Shown: positions 44,380-52,708 of the stretch, in pieces
Layout of the letters: each line of letters begins with the position of its first letter
How positions within the stretch are numbered: the stretch's first letter is position 1
NCBI GenBank assembly: GCA_020635715.1
Contig: JACJZG010000001.1
Span: 62,001 to 126,000 of the forward strand
DNA from: Flavobacteriales bacterium
Lineage (GTDB): Bacteria; Bacteroidota; Bacteroidia; Flavobacteriales_F; PHOS-HE28
DNA: 64,000 bases
Direction of reading: 5' to 3'
Program-made: the position numbers and the translations under genes
The notes under the pieces: generated by a model
The model's database searches: none
The model's input: the letters and a program-made list of their open reading frames with translations, nothing else
Told to the model about the DNA's origin: nothing

Positions 44380-45741
44380 TCAGGCAGGCAGCAGCGCGGT
44401 GGACGGAGCGGGGTTGTCATCGCTCTCCTCGGTCTCCTCTGGTGCGTAGTGTTCCCAGTTGGCGATCTCCTCCTCTGTAACGGCGGTGATGATGATGAGC
44501 AGGATGATGGTGAAGGGGTTGAGGGAACTGACCAGCCAGGATTCGTAGGTGACGGAGAACATGACGGCGAACATGACGCCGAGACTGAGGGGTACCAGGC
44601 GGCTGGCCTTGATGAAGATGAGCACGAAGCTGCGCAGGTAGAGCAGCAGACCCACGATCCCTGTGTTGAACCAGAAAGACAGGTAGGAATTGTGGACGCC
44701 GCCCTGGTGACCCATGCGTTCAAGGTAGAGCCGGTGTTTGCGCATGACGCGTTCGTCGTTCGCAAAGCCGCCACCGAACACGAAATACTCCTGGATGTGC
44801 TTCCACGCGAACTCCCATGCGAAGTACCGGCCGCTGCCGTTCTCCAGCGTGTTCAGGCGAACGTACTCCTGCAATCCGAGGTAGACGACGATCGGTTCGA
44901 TGTTGGCGAGCACGAGCTCTGAAAGCCCGAATACCGCGATCAGGCCGATGAAGCCAAGGACCGGGCTGGCGGAGAAGAAGCGGCCGAAGACCAAGAAAAT
45001 GAGCACCGAGACCAGCGAGGACCTGGATCCGGACTGGAACAGGAAGTAGACCGCCGTGCCGTACACGAAGAGCTTATCCTTCCACGTGAACAGGTCCCGC
45101 TTGATCGAATTGAGCGTGGCCGTGAGCATGATCAACAGGAAACAGAACAAGGCCATGCCATTGGGGTTGCCGAACAGCCCCCTGAAACGCCCGATCATGT
45201 AAGCATAGAACTCACCAAAGCCCCAGAGCACGAAGTAGCCGGAAAGGAGGATGACGGCCATGAAACGGACCAGGTTCTTGAAGAAGTCCCAACCCATGAT
45301 CCGGTAGTTGTACAACACATAGTTCGGCACCACGAGGTAGAGCAGCGCATAGGACAGCGTCTTCTCAAGGCCGACGATCAGGTTGTTCGAGAAGACGAGT
45401 GGGAACACACTGTAAATGAAGAAGGGCAGGAAGACGTTGAACACCTGCGAGAAGGGCACGAAGCGGTGGCGTTCCAGCAGGAAGATGATCGAAAGCGCCG
45501 TGATGTACGTGTTCTTCGCACCCTTGAAGACCTGCATCTTGAAGAACCACGGTGTGATATCCGAAAGGACGAGCGTGATCAGCAGGCCGAATATCATGTC
45601 CGCCCAAAGCTCCCTGGACTTGAGAAAGAAGACGGAAAGCGGCATGAGCAGGAAGAGGAAGGGCTTCGCGTACACCCCCACCACGATGTAGAGGAGGACC
45701 AGCAGGAAGAGCTGATAATTGGTGGCGAAGTAGTTCCTCAT
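44380..45741 (-). CDS. O-antigen polymerase/ligase (Wzy_C family), membrane protein
   Basis: 453 residues, about 11-12 transmembrane helices. Wzy_C features: FGNPNGMALFCF, FQSGSRSSLVSV, a large periplasmic loop with RYFAWEFAWKHIQEYF and GHQGGVHNSYLSFW. The Arg of SGSR and His of VHNSYL are typical of O-antigen ligase/polymerase active sites. The protein would polymerise or transfer undecaprenyl-linked oligosaccharide at the periplasmic face. Its start overlaps the stop of the CotH gene before it (ATGA at 45738-45741), so the two are co-produced. Sugar substrate unknown. Confidence 0.88.
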   Translation of the reverse strand: MRNYFATNYQLFLLVLLYIVVGVYAKPFLFLLMPLSVFFLKSRELWADMIFGLLITLVLSDITPWFFKMQVFKGAKNTYITALSIIFLLERHRFVPFSQVFNVFLPFFIYSVFPLVFSNNLIVGLEKTLSYALLYLVVPNYVLYNYRIMGWDFFKNLVRFMAVILLSGYFVLWGFGEFYAYMIGRFRGLFGNPNGMALFCFLLIMLTATLNSIKRDLFTWKDKLFVYGTAVYFLFQSGSRSSLVSVLIFLVFGRFFSASPVLGFIGLIAVFGLSELVLANIEPIVVYLGLQEYVRLNTLENGSGRYFAWEFAWKHIQEYFVFGGGFANDERVMRKHRLYLERMGHQGGVHNSYLSFWFNTGIVGLLLYLRSFVLIFIKASRLVPLSLGVMFAVMFSVTYESWLVSSLNPFTIILLIIITAVTEEEIANWEHYAPEETEESDDNPAPSTALLPA

Positions 45742-47411
45742 GGCTTTCGTCCGTCGGCACCTTGTGCGGCGAACCTGCCCAGCTGTTCACGGATGGCCGG
45801 TCCCCGCTGCTGTGCGAAGGTCCGCATCACCTCCACAAAGGCACGCCAATCCTCCACAGTGGCCGGCTTTCGCCACCGCGCGGTGTGCCGCTCCATCTCG
45901 GGGGCCATGAGATCCACCACGGCTTCCAGCTCCCGAACGGAGCGTTCTTCGGACAGCGGGCCACGGATGAGGTCCTCCGCGATGTCCACGAACAGCGCCT
46001 TGAACGCCGGCCACCGCATCATCCCCCAGAACAGCCGCGTAACAGGCACGTCCATGGCTTTGGCGCGCACGAACATATCCGCTGTGGGCGAACCCTGCGC
46101 GCCGTAACCGAGGTCGGAATCGCCCATGATGAAGTACCAGCGGCCATCCAACGGGCGTTGCTTGCGCGGCTTGCCCGAGTAGCGCCAGAACCGGACGTTC
46201 TGGTTGGGCCAGTCCATATTCCCGAGGATCATCTGGGTGGCCATGTAGGTGAGGAAACCAGGCACGTCGATCCTGGCGAGCAAGGTATCTGCCCAGGCTT
46301 GATCACGGCCATCCCAAGCCCCGGTGCGGCTCGCCAACCATTCGAAGCGCACCACCTCCGCGGTATCGCCCCGATAGAGCCGCGCCTCGTCCTCCAGGAT
46401 GGTGATACGCTTGCGGGGAATGCCATAACGCCGGGCGATCTCTTCATCATCCATCCGTGGACGCAGATGATGAACCCCCCAGTAAGCATCATTGAGGTAG
46501 ACGACGCAGGTGCGATGTGCGGAGGTCTCGAAGGGCAGGCCCTCACACAACCGGTGCTGGAACACATCGCGCAGCATCGCCTTGATCTGATCGTTCCCTG
46601 CACTGCGCAGGACCAGCGCCTGGTAACCCTCGTTCACCTCCTCGGCGAACAGATCGTAACGGAGGGGTTCGTCGAAGCCGAGCCGGAAGGCGTGCTGTGG
46701 GAAGCCGCGTGTCATCTGCCCGTTGATGCGCACCCTGACCGCCGTTTCGAATCCGGTGGTGCCATCGGGAAGGATGAATTGCACGCGCCCGGACCGTTCC
46801 CAATGACGGCCGCGCATGTGGAAATTCCCCGGATACTTCCACCACCGCGGATCACGAGCCTCGGCGATCAACATCTTCTGCGGTCCGTGGAAGATCGCAT
46901 TGCCGAGAACGAGCAGGCCGGTATCCGGATCGAGCAGCGCGCCGGTCGGCAATTGGAGGGAAACCACGGGCAGTTCACCGTGGTGTGTGAACAGGAAGGT
47001 ATGCAGGCGCTCCTCCGTGCGGCCTTCCCCATTTGCGCCTGCGATGCGCACCGAACGGGCCGTGGGCAGCCCGAGGAGCGGATGGCGCCAGTTCAGCGAG
47101 ATGGGAGTGGCCAGCAATCGGGAGGTACCCACCACATCGGGATCCAAGGCGATCTGCGTTCCTTCCTGGAAGGCGGTGAAAGGTCCATCGGGCCCCAATG
47201 CGTAATAGCCCGTTCCAGCCGGGCCGGCATGAAGGGTCAGCAAGCTGCCTGGAGTGCGGAACGCCTGCTGGTCCAGCGCTTCCGGGACAACTGTATCGGA
47301 CAGGACGTTGAGGCTGGCCGGTGCTTCGCGCACCCATGCGACCAGGATGAAGGCCAGCGCCAGGACCAGCAAGGATCCCGCAGTGGCCCGCAGTCCCTGC
47401 CCGGTGCTCAT
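45738..47411 (-). CDS. CotH-family kinase
   Basis: 557 residues. N-terminal membrane helix (GSLLVLALAFILVAWV), a chitobiase-C-type beta-sandwich (about 55-125), then the CotH domain: HGELPVVSLQLP, RVRINGQMTRGFPQHAFRLGF, LVLRSAGNDQIKAMLRDVF, YLNDAYWGVHHLRPRMDDEEIARRYGI, split at HLRP, NMDWPNQNVRFWR (398-410) and GDSDLGYG (430-437). The last two carry the Asp residues expected for metal-ATP binding in this family. ATG 47411 is chosen; longer frames upstream are the overlap with the membrane gene. Predicted to act outside the cytoplasm on secreted proteins or glycans. Confidence 0.88.
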   Translation of the reverse strand: MSTGQGLRATAGSLLVLALAFILVAWVREAPASLNVLSDTVVPEALDQQAFRTPGSLLTLHAGPAGTGYYALGPDGPFTAFQEGTQIALDPDVVGTSRLLATPISLNWRHPLLGLPTARSVRIAGANGEGRTEERLHTFLFTHHGELPVVSLQLPTGALLDPDTGLLVLGNAIFHGPQKMLIAEARDPRWWKYPGNFHMRGRHWERSGRVQFILPDGTTGFETAVRVRINGQMTRGFPQHAFRLGFDEPLRYDLFAEEVNEGYQALVLRSAGNDQIKAMLRDVFQHRLCEGLPFETSAHRTCVVYLNDAYWGVHHLRPRMDDEEIARRYGIPRKRITILEDEARLYRGDTAEVVRFEWLASRTGAWDGRDQAWADTLLARIDVPGFLTYMATQMILGNMDWPNQNVRFWRYSGKPRKQRPLDGRWYFIMGDSDLGYGAQGSPTADMFVRAKAMDVPVTRLFWGMMRWPAFKALFVDIAEDLIRGPLSEERSVRELEAVVDLMAPEMERHTARWRKPATVEDWRAFVEVMRTFAQQRGPAIREQLGRFAAQGADGRKP

Positions 47412-47809
47412 GCCTTGTCCGGAGCCTTCAGCGCCCAGCGCATGATGGGGATGAACAGGACAAGTGCGATGCCCACGATGACCGTGGCACCGGAGCCGCA
47501 CCCGATCCCGATGAGCAACATGATGATCCGATCCATTCCCCGGTCGCCTTCCTCGCGGCTCCCGACGAGCACGGCGGCGGCAAGCACCAGGGTGGCCAAC
47601 GGCAACTGGGAGCGCACGAGGCCGGCCGCGAGCGCCCCCACGCCGGCCCAAAGGGCGGCGCGGCGCGCCCCCTCCGCGTTGGAGCGGGCACCCCAAATGC
47701 TGGTGAGGTAGCCGAACACCACGGAAGCGAGCAGCACGAACAGGAGGTTCGGGATGTCGTACACCGAGAAATGGCCCATATGGTCGGCAACGAGCCCCTT
47801 CAGATCCAT
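47408..47809 (-). CDS. Small four-helix membrane protein preceding CotH
   Basis: 133 residues with about four hydrophobic segments: IPNLLFVLLASVVFGYL, AALWAGVGALAAGLV, LATLVLAAAVLVG, and IIMLLIGIGCGSGATVIVGIALVLF, the last split by glycines. A short acidic/basic loop REEGDRGMDRI separates helices. In many bacteria CotH kinases are encoded next to DUF4956-type membrane proteins; this one is shorter and its identity with that family is only a suggestion. It overlaps the CotH start by ATGA and is preceded by TAGCTTTG, so it heads the operon. Confidence 0.7.
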   Translation of the reverse strand: MDLKGLVADHMGHFSVYDIPNLLFVLLASVVFGYLTSIWGARSNAEGARRAALWAGVGALAAGLVRSQLPLATLVLAAAVLVGSREEGDRGMDRIIMLLIGIGCGSGATVIVGIALVLFIPIMRWALKAPDKA

Positions 47810-47826
47810 GTATCCAGCATTTGCGC

Positions 47827-47834
47827 CAAAGCTA
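47827..47834 (-). promoter_or_regulatory. TAGCTTTG -7 box for the CotH-Wzy operon
   Basis: Exact TAnnTTTG match on the minus strand, 17 bases before ATG 47809. Back-to-back with the plus-strand box at 47866-47873. Confidence 0.55.
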
Positions 47835-47865
47835 ACCTTCCCCTCCCACGCCCGGGTGTTCCGGT

Positions 47866-47873
47866 TATCTTTG
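47866..47873 (+). promoter_or_regulatory. TATCTTTG -7 box for the secreted-paralogue operon
   Basis: Exact TAnnTTTG match on the plus strand, 8 bases before ATG 47882. It supports this ATG over earlier in-frame codons and predicts a very short leader for a seven-gene operon. Confidence 0.55.
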
Positions 47874-47881
47874 AACCCCTC

Positions 47882-48772
47882 ATGATCCTTCGTCCCCTTC
47901 TATTCATCACCACACTCGGTTCCGTGGTGGCGATGACCGCCCAGACCGTGGACCTGACAGGCGGTTCCTTGCGGGTGAGCCCAGGGACCAGCCTGCGGTT
48001 CGAAGGCCCCGTGACCTTCTCCATCCAACCCGGAGCCGAGGTCGTGAACGATGGGCTCATCGACCTGGGTTTGGCCGCCACGCTGGTGGAACCGGCTGGT
48101 GGGCCCATCACCGGTACCGGGACCGAGGTCGCCCAGATCGATCTGGATGGGCCGATCGGGAATGAAGAGCCCGGTGGCCTCGGGCTGAGCCTGACGACGG
48201 ACTTCCCGGCTGGCCCGGTCACCATCATTCGTGGCCATCTTCCACGGGCATTCCCGGAAGGGGACCCAAGTATCAAGCGCTGGTTCCGGATCGACGCGCC
48301 TTCAGCTACGGCCGGCATGGCCAATGTCACCATCGCGTACGACCCGACCGAACTGAACGGTCTCAGCAGTGATGCGATCGGACTGTTCCGGTCCGATGCA
48401 CTGGACGGCCCGTGGGATCCACTGGCTTCCACGAACGTCCCGGTCGACCATCTCGTTCTGGGTTCGGTCACGGCTCCCTTCGGGATCTACACCGCCTTCG
48501 ATGTGAACGCCCCGACCGCCTCGCCCAGCCTGTTGGCGACCAACGGCCTGCATGTCTGGCCCACGCTGACATCGGAGCTATTGTTCATCCACTCCACGGA
48601 TGGCACTCCTCTTGGTCCCATCCTCGTATTCGACGGTCTGGGCCGCAGCATGCCGCTCACTGCACAGAGCGCGACCGCTGACCTGGTATCGCTCGATGTC
48701 GCCGGTCTTGCGGCCGGAGCCTACTACATCCGTGTGGGTGACCGTGCCATCGTGAAGTTCCGCAAAGCATGA
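47882..48772 (+). CDS. Secreted protein with T9SS-type tail, first gene of the paralogue operon
   Basis: 296 residues. Signal peptide MILRPLLFITTLGSVVAMTAQ. Beta-rich N-terminal domain (GGSLRVSPGTSLRFEGPVTF, split at GTSL, EVVNDGLIDLG), then ITGTGTEVAQIDLDG and a WFRIDAPSATAGMANVTIAYD strand set often seen before sorting domains. C-terminus: LLATNGLHVWPTLTSELLFIH, LVFDGLGRSMPL and GAYYIRVGDRAIVKFRKA, a compact type A-like sorting domain. It is the only protein of the operon with such a tail; the six after it may depend on it for surface attachment. Its stop overlaps the next start (ATGA). Confidence 0.8.
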   Translation: MILRPLLFITTLGSVVAMTAQTVDLTGGSLRVSPGTSLRFEGPVTFSIQPGAEVVNDGLIDLGLAATLVEPAGGPITGTGTEVAQIDLDGPIGNEEPGGLGLSLTTDFPAGPVTIIRGHLPRAFPEGDPSIKRWFRIDAPSATAGMANVTIAYDPTELNGLSSDAIGLFRSDALDGPWDPLASTNVPVDHLVLGSVTAPFGIYTAFDVNAPTASPSLLATNGLHVWPTLTSELLFIHSTDGTPLGPILVFDGLGRSMPLTAQSATADLVSLDVAGLAAGAYYIRVGDRAIVKFRKA

Positions 48773-49560
48773 GGCGCTCGACCCTCCAGTCCTTCCTACT
48801 CGCCGCTCCCCTCACGGTGTTCAGCCAGTTGGACATGCCTGTCCGGATGCAGTTGGAAGGACCGACCAATGAGGACCGACAAGTGAACGGCCTGGCCGAT
48901 CCGACCCAAGGTGATGCTGCCGTGAGCGCCGATGCGACCCGCGCCGGCGTCGTGAACCGAGCGACCACCACCGGCACGCTGCACCTCGAGGGCATGGTGC
49001 AGCCCGAACCATTCGAACTGACGCCGGGCCAACTCGTGACCATCGTTCCGCAGGAAGCCAACGAAGCTGGCGCGGACCTCGAACTGAACAGCACAGGTTC
49101 ACATCCCCTGGTGAAATGGGGAGGCCTGCCGCTCGACAGTGCTGATCTCACCGTTGGTGTACCTGCCAGACTGGTGTTCGATGGAGTGAACTGGCAGCTA
49201 CTGAACTGGAATGCACGTCCGTGCCCCGTTGGCAGCATACCCGCCAACGCCGGCCATTGTGTGGACTCGGAAACGCGTGGGACCGGGACCTATTACGAAG
49301 CGGTGGCGGCTTGCGTGGACCGCGGTGGCAGGCTCTGTTCGTTCGGCGAATGGTCGTCGGCCTGCAGACGTGACCCTGCCTTCCTGACCACTGTGACCAA
49401 TTACGAGTGGATCGAGGATGCGGCCAACAATCCCAACGACGGCAAGGTCATGGGACGTGGCTACAACGGTCCTGATGTGATGGAGGGGCTCGCCTGTGAA
49501 TGGGGATGGACGCAAGCACCAACGATCGTCAGTCTTTACCGATGCTGCTACGACCGATGA
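48769..49560 (+). CDS. Cysteine-rich secreted paralogue A1 (tail-fibre-like repeat plus FGE/lectin-like domain)
   Basis: 263 residues. Signal peptide ends LTVFSQ. Residues about 30-60 (EDRQVNGLADPTQGDAAVS) resemble the DRxVxxLxxPxxxxDA segments of phage tail fibres. A beta domain follows: VTIVPQEANEAGADLELNS, VGVPARLVFDGVNWQLLN. The C-terminal domain has CPVGSIPANAGHCV, YYEAVAACVDRGGRLCSFGEWSSAC, YEWIEDAANN and ends YRCCYDR; RLC-x-EW-x-AC with a final R..C is the pattern of formylglycine-generating-enzyme/C-type-lectin folds. No catalytic cysteine pair of true FGE is identifiable, so binding is likelier than catalysis. Type A of the A-B-C cassette. Confidence 0.82.
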   Translation: MRRSTLQSFLLAAPLTVFSQLDMPVRMQLEGPTNEDRQVNGLADPTQGDAAVSADATRAGVVNRATTTGTLHLEGMVQPEPFELTPGQLVTIVPQEANEAGADLELNSTGSHPLVKWGGLPLDSADLTVGVPARLVFDGVNWQLLNWNARPCPVGSIPANAGHCVDSETRGTGTYYEAVAACVDRGGRLCSFGEWSSACRRDPAFLTTVTNYEWIEDAANNPNDGKVMGRGYNGPDVMEGLACEWGWTQAPTIVSLYRCCYDR

Positions 49561-50327
49561 GGAAGGTGTTGACCGGCGTAAGTCTGCTGTTCACCATGGG
49601 CGGGTGGGCACAGGTTGAGATCGACAGAGCTGTTCAATTCTCCGGACCTTCGGACCAGAGGGGCATCGATGGCCTCGATCGACCGACCTTGGAAAGTTCC
49701 GTGGTGACGGTAGAGGCCAGCCTGATCGGAACCACCACCTGGGCGGAAGCCTCCATCAGTGGATCCGTCCTGACCCTGACCCCGGTCGTTCCCATGTCGG
49801 ATCATCGTGACGGCGCCTTGTTGCGTTTCGTCGCACCGGCTGACCTCCATGGACCGATCACCGCAGGGTGCGATGGACTTCCAGCCGTACCCTTGACCCG
49901 ACCGGATGGTCTTCCCCCAGCGCGTGGCCAGGTGATCCCTGGTGCTGTCGTTGAGTTGGTTCACGCCAATGGTGCATGGATACTGATGGGTCTTTCCGAG
50001 AACGGGTGTCCTCCAGGGACGGCCGCCATCGGAGAACGCTTGTGCATGGAGCGTGCGTCACAGCCCAATACCCTCTGGTTCCCGGCAGCGGACCGCTGCA
50101 ATGATCTGGGTGGACGCCTGTGCAGCTGGGACGAGTTCTATGTGGCCTGCACCCAGTACGCTTCGGAATTCTCGAACATGTTATCCGCATGGGAATGGCT
50201 GGACGATTCCTCGAACCACGCCAACTCCGCGGTACAGGTGGGTATGACCACGTGTACAGCCGAGCGCTGGGCCAATCCCAACAATGTCACATTGGGCCGC
50301 TCGCGGTGCTGCTTCACACCTCGTTGA
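49557..50327 (+). CDS. Cysteine-rich secreted paralogue B1
   Basis: 256 residues, exactly the same length as B2 at 51938. Signal peptide MRKVLTGVSLLFTMGGWAQ. The repeat-like segment is SGPSDQRGIDGLDRPTLESSV, shortened here as GIDGLDRP; the B type then has WAEASISGSVLTL and LLRFVAPADLHGPIT rather than the A type's EANEAG. C-terminal domain: GCPPGTAAIGERLCME, RCNDLGGRLCSWDEFYVAC, WEWLDDSSNHANSAVQ and terminal SRCCFTPR. Start overlaps the A1 stop as ATGA. Function not known; the cysteine pattern implies disulphides and an extracellular location. Confidence 0.82.
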   Translation: MRKVLTGVSLLFTMGGWAQVEIDRAVQFSGPSDQRGIDGLDRPTLESSVVTVEASLIGTTTWAEASISGSVLTLTPVVPMSDHRDGALLRFVAPADLHGPITAGCDGLPAVPLTRPDGLPPARGQVIPGAVVELVHANGAWILMGLSENGCPPGTAAIGERLCMERASQPNTLWFPAADRCNDLGGRLCSWDEFYVACTQYASEFSNMLSAWEWLDDSSNHANSAVQVGMTTCTAERWANPNNVTLGRSRCCFTPR

Positions 50328-50328
50328 C

Positions 50329-51111
50329 ATGGCACGCCAGATCCCCCTGCTCCTCTTATTCCTCTGTTCGAGCCTATTGATGGGACAGGTCGTCACCGAT
50401 CGGTCCGTCATCCTCACTGGAGCCTTCCCTGAAGACCGCCAAGTGACCGGTCTACCTGACAGCGAAGCAAGCGATGCGGTACTGACCACGACCACGGAAC
50501 GGCGGGGTGCATATCGCACCGCTGCACCAGTGGCCGGTAATGTCTGGTCCATCGACCTCGGCACGCTCACCGCCGCACCTCCTGCCGGTACCCAGTTGGT
50601 GGTCGTGGCACCGGCGCCGACGAGCGGGGATATCGACCTCCTCGTGAACGGCCACGGACCCTACCCGCTGCTCGCCGCGGTGGATGTGCGAGCCGATGGA
50701 GCGGAGATCCCCGAGGGGACCGCCCTCTCGGTCGTCATGGATGGCAGTTCCTTCCAGATCATGAACACGAATGTGCGTCCGCGTCGGCCCTGTCCGGAGG
50801 GTATGCTGACGGTGAACGCACGCTATTGCATAGAACCTGTGGAGCATCCTCCCGTCGACTTCTTCGCAGCCGCCTCGACGTGCGGATCACAAGGGATGCG
50901 CTTGTGTGAATGGGGAGAGTTCATCACCGCCTGCCAGCGCGCGGGCGAGATCGGGCTTGCCGGGACGACCAACAGTTGGGAATGGACGAACGATGCGTCC
51001 AATGAGAACGGCAGCGCCCGTGTGGTCGGGGCAGGCAGCTGTTTGAGCGCGGGTAACGCCATCGTCACGGGCAGTATCGACCGGAACTACCGGTGCTGTT
51101 ATACGCGCTGA
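50329..51111 (+). CDS. Cysteine-rich secreted paralogue C1
   Basis: 260 residues. Signal peptide MARQIPLLLLFLCSSLLMGQ. Segment EDRQVTGLPDSEASDAV carries the tail-fibre-like signature. C-type features shared with C2: TGAF or DGP opening, AGNVWSIDLG, NGHGPYPLL, then RPCPEGMLTVNARYCIEP, TCGSQGMRLCEWGEFITAC, NSWEWTNDASNENGSARVVG and LSAGNAIVTG, ending YRCCYTR. One base separates it from B1, so it is coupled. No enzyme motif is recognised. Confidence 0.82.
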   Translation: MARQIPLLLLFLCSSLLMGQVVTDRSVILTGAFPEDRQVTGLPDSEASDAVLTTTTERRGAYRTAAPVAGNVWSIDLGTLTAAPPAGTQLVVVAPAPTSGDIDLLVNGHGPYPLLAAVDVRADGAEIPEGTALSVVMDGSSFQIMNTNVRPRRPCPEGMLTVNARYCIEPVEHPPVDFFAAASTCGSQGMRLCEWGEFITACQRAGEIGLAGTTNSWEWTNDASNENGSARVVGAGSCLSAGNAIVTGSIDRNYRCCYTR

Positions 51112-51116
51112 TCATC

Positions 51117-51941
51117 ATGGAGCGCAAGCTCGTCGTCCGTAGTTGCCAACCGAGAAGCCTGCTAACGAGCTGCGCTCTATTCCTGGCCGGCGTGACGGGT
51201 ATGGCACAATGGGATCTTGGAACCTCATTGCAACTGTCCGGTACGAATGCCATCGATAGACAGGTGCTGGGTGTTCCGGATCCTGAAGGACCGGCAGATG
51301 CAGTCAGTCTTGGCAGTGCGCGAAGGAACACCACCAACAGAGCGATCATCTCGGGAAGCACCGCCCTTTCCGGGGCCCTTGTCCCTGCGCCAGCCGCACT
51401 GGTACCCGGAATGATCATCACCGTTCTATCCCTTGAGGCGAACGCTGCGGCACCCACCCTTGCCTTGAACGGCCTGTCCGCGCATCCGATCGTCAAAGGC
51501 GATGGCCTTGCTCTTGACGCCGGTGACCTGCGCCCGGGTGTACCAGCGCGCATGATCTTCGATGGGGATGCGTTCCAGTTGATCTCGGCGACTTTCCTCG
51601 GGTGCCCGAGCGGATATGTGTCGGTTTCCAACACCTACTGCATCGCCGACCAGCCGGGTAAAGCCGCCACCTTCTATGATGCGATCGCGGCTTGTGGTGC
51701 ACAGGGCGGACGATTGTGCACGATCAGCGAATGGAGCCATGCGTGCAGCTCACTTGCGTGGTTCTTCGGCACCGTGACACAGGCTGAATGGGTGGACCAC
51801 GCCGCCAACAACAACACGGGCGCCAAACTCGTTGGAGCGGGCATCGATGGTGGTGGCATCGGAGAAGGATCCGGATGTGAGTTCGGTGGGCAGAGCCCCC
51901 CGACCAACCTCTTCCCATACCGTTGTTGTTACAACCGATGA
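51117..51941 (+). CDS. Cysteine-rich secreted paralogue A2
   Basis: 274 residues. A signal peptide in LLTSCALFLAGVTGMAQ follows a short basic N-terminus (MERKLVVRSCQPR). It matches A1: AIDRQVLGVPDPEGPADAV, then VLSLEANAAAPTLALNG, PGVPARMIFDGDAFQLI, GCPSGYVSVSNTYCI, IAACGAQGGRLCTISEWSHAC, AEWVDHAANNNTGAKLVGAG, and end PYRCCYNR. The 5-base gap to C1 marks the junction between the two copies of the cassette. Divergence between A1 and A2 is large, so the duplication is not recent. Confidence 0.82.
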   Translation: MERKLVVRSCQPRSLLTSCALFLAGVTGMAQWDLGTSLQLSGTNAIDRQVLGVPDPEGPADAVSLGSARRNTTNRAIISGSTALSGALVPAPAALVPGMIITVLSLEANAAAPTLALNGLSAHPIVKGDGLALDAGDLRPGVPARMIFDGDAFQLISATFLGCPSGYVSVSNTYCIADQPGKAATFYDAIAACGAQGGRLCTISEWSHACSSLAWFFGTVTQAEWVDHAANNNTGAKLVGAGIDGGGIGEGSGCEFGGQSPPTNLFPYRCCYNR

Positions 51942-52708
51942 GAAGCAGCTTCCTCCCTCCTGCCCTGCTCTTCTGCGGCCTGGTCCATGGACAGGTGCTG
52001 CTGGACGGGGACTTGCGATTCGTTGGTCCGGACGGCACGCGACACATCGATGGGCTCGCCGGCCCGGTGGATGAGACCGCGGCCGTTCCGGTATCGGTGG
52101 TCGCATCCGGTACGGTGCATTGGGCGGAGGCCAGCCTGGAGAACGGTTCGCTGCGACTCGTGCTCGACCCGGTCCTGGCCGATATCGGCGATGGCTTGCT
52201 CATCCGTTTCCTTTCACCCATCGCGAACGATGGTCCGATGACGATCACGGCCGTCGGAACAGTGGGCATCGCCTTGTTGCGCACCGATGGATCACCGCTT
52301 CCGGCGAACGCGCTTAGACCCGGTACCGTTGCGGAAGTGCTTTACGACAATGGGAACTGGGTGCTGCTGAACCCTGCTACCAGGACATGCCCACCAGGAA
52401 CGATAGCCACCGCCGGCCCCACTTGCATGGACATCGACTTCGTGCCCGGGATGCGGTTCTACCAAGCGATCGATCATTGTGCAGCACGGGGTGGCAAGCT
52501 CTGCACCTGGGACGAATACGCCGTGGGATGCGCACTGCGCGAGGCAGAACTCAACGGGCTATTCGTCGAGTGGGAATGGATCGACGATTCATCGAACCAT
52601 ACCCACACGGCCAACCAGGCCGGGCGCTTCACCTGCCAGAGCCAGCGATCGGCGAACGTGATCGTGACCATGACCGGGAACACCCGCTGTTGCTACCGGA
52701 CCCGATGA
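51938..52708 (+). CDS. Cysteine-rich secreted paralogue B2
   Basis: 256 residues, as B1. Signal peptide MRSSFLPPALLFCGLVHGQ. B-type features: GPDGTRHIDGLAGP, VHWAEASLENGSLRLVLDPV, GLLIRFLSPIANDGPMTIT, TCPPGTIATAGPTCMD, HCAARGGKLCTWDEYAVGC, WEWIDDSSNHTHTANQ and the end TRCCYRTR. ATGA overlaps at both ends. The pairing of B with A and C in the same order twice argues that the three products work together. Confidence 0.82.
   Translation: MRSSFLPPALLFCGLVHGQVLLDGDLRFVGPDGTRHIDGLAGPVDETAAVPVSVVASGTVHWAEASLENGSLRLVLDPVLADIGDGLLIRFLSPIANDGPMTITAVGTVGIALLRTDGSPLPANALRPGTVAEVLYDNGNWVLLNPATRTCPPGTIATAGPTCMDIDFVPGMRFYQAIDHCAARGGKLCTWDEYAVGCALREAELNGLFVEWEWIDDSSNHTHTANQAGRFTCQSQRSANVIVTMTGNTRCCYRTR

Noticed and set aside
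45762..47711. 649-residue plus-strand frame
   Set aside because: Antisense to the CotH-family kinase; no motif and improbable composition.
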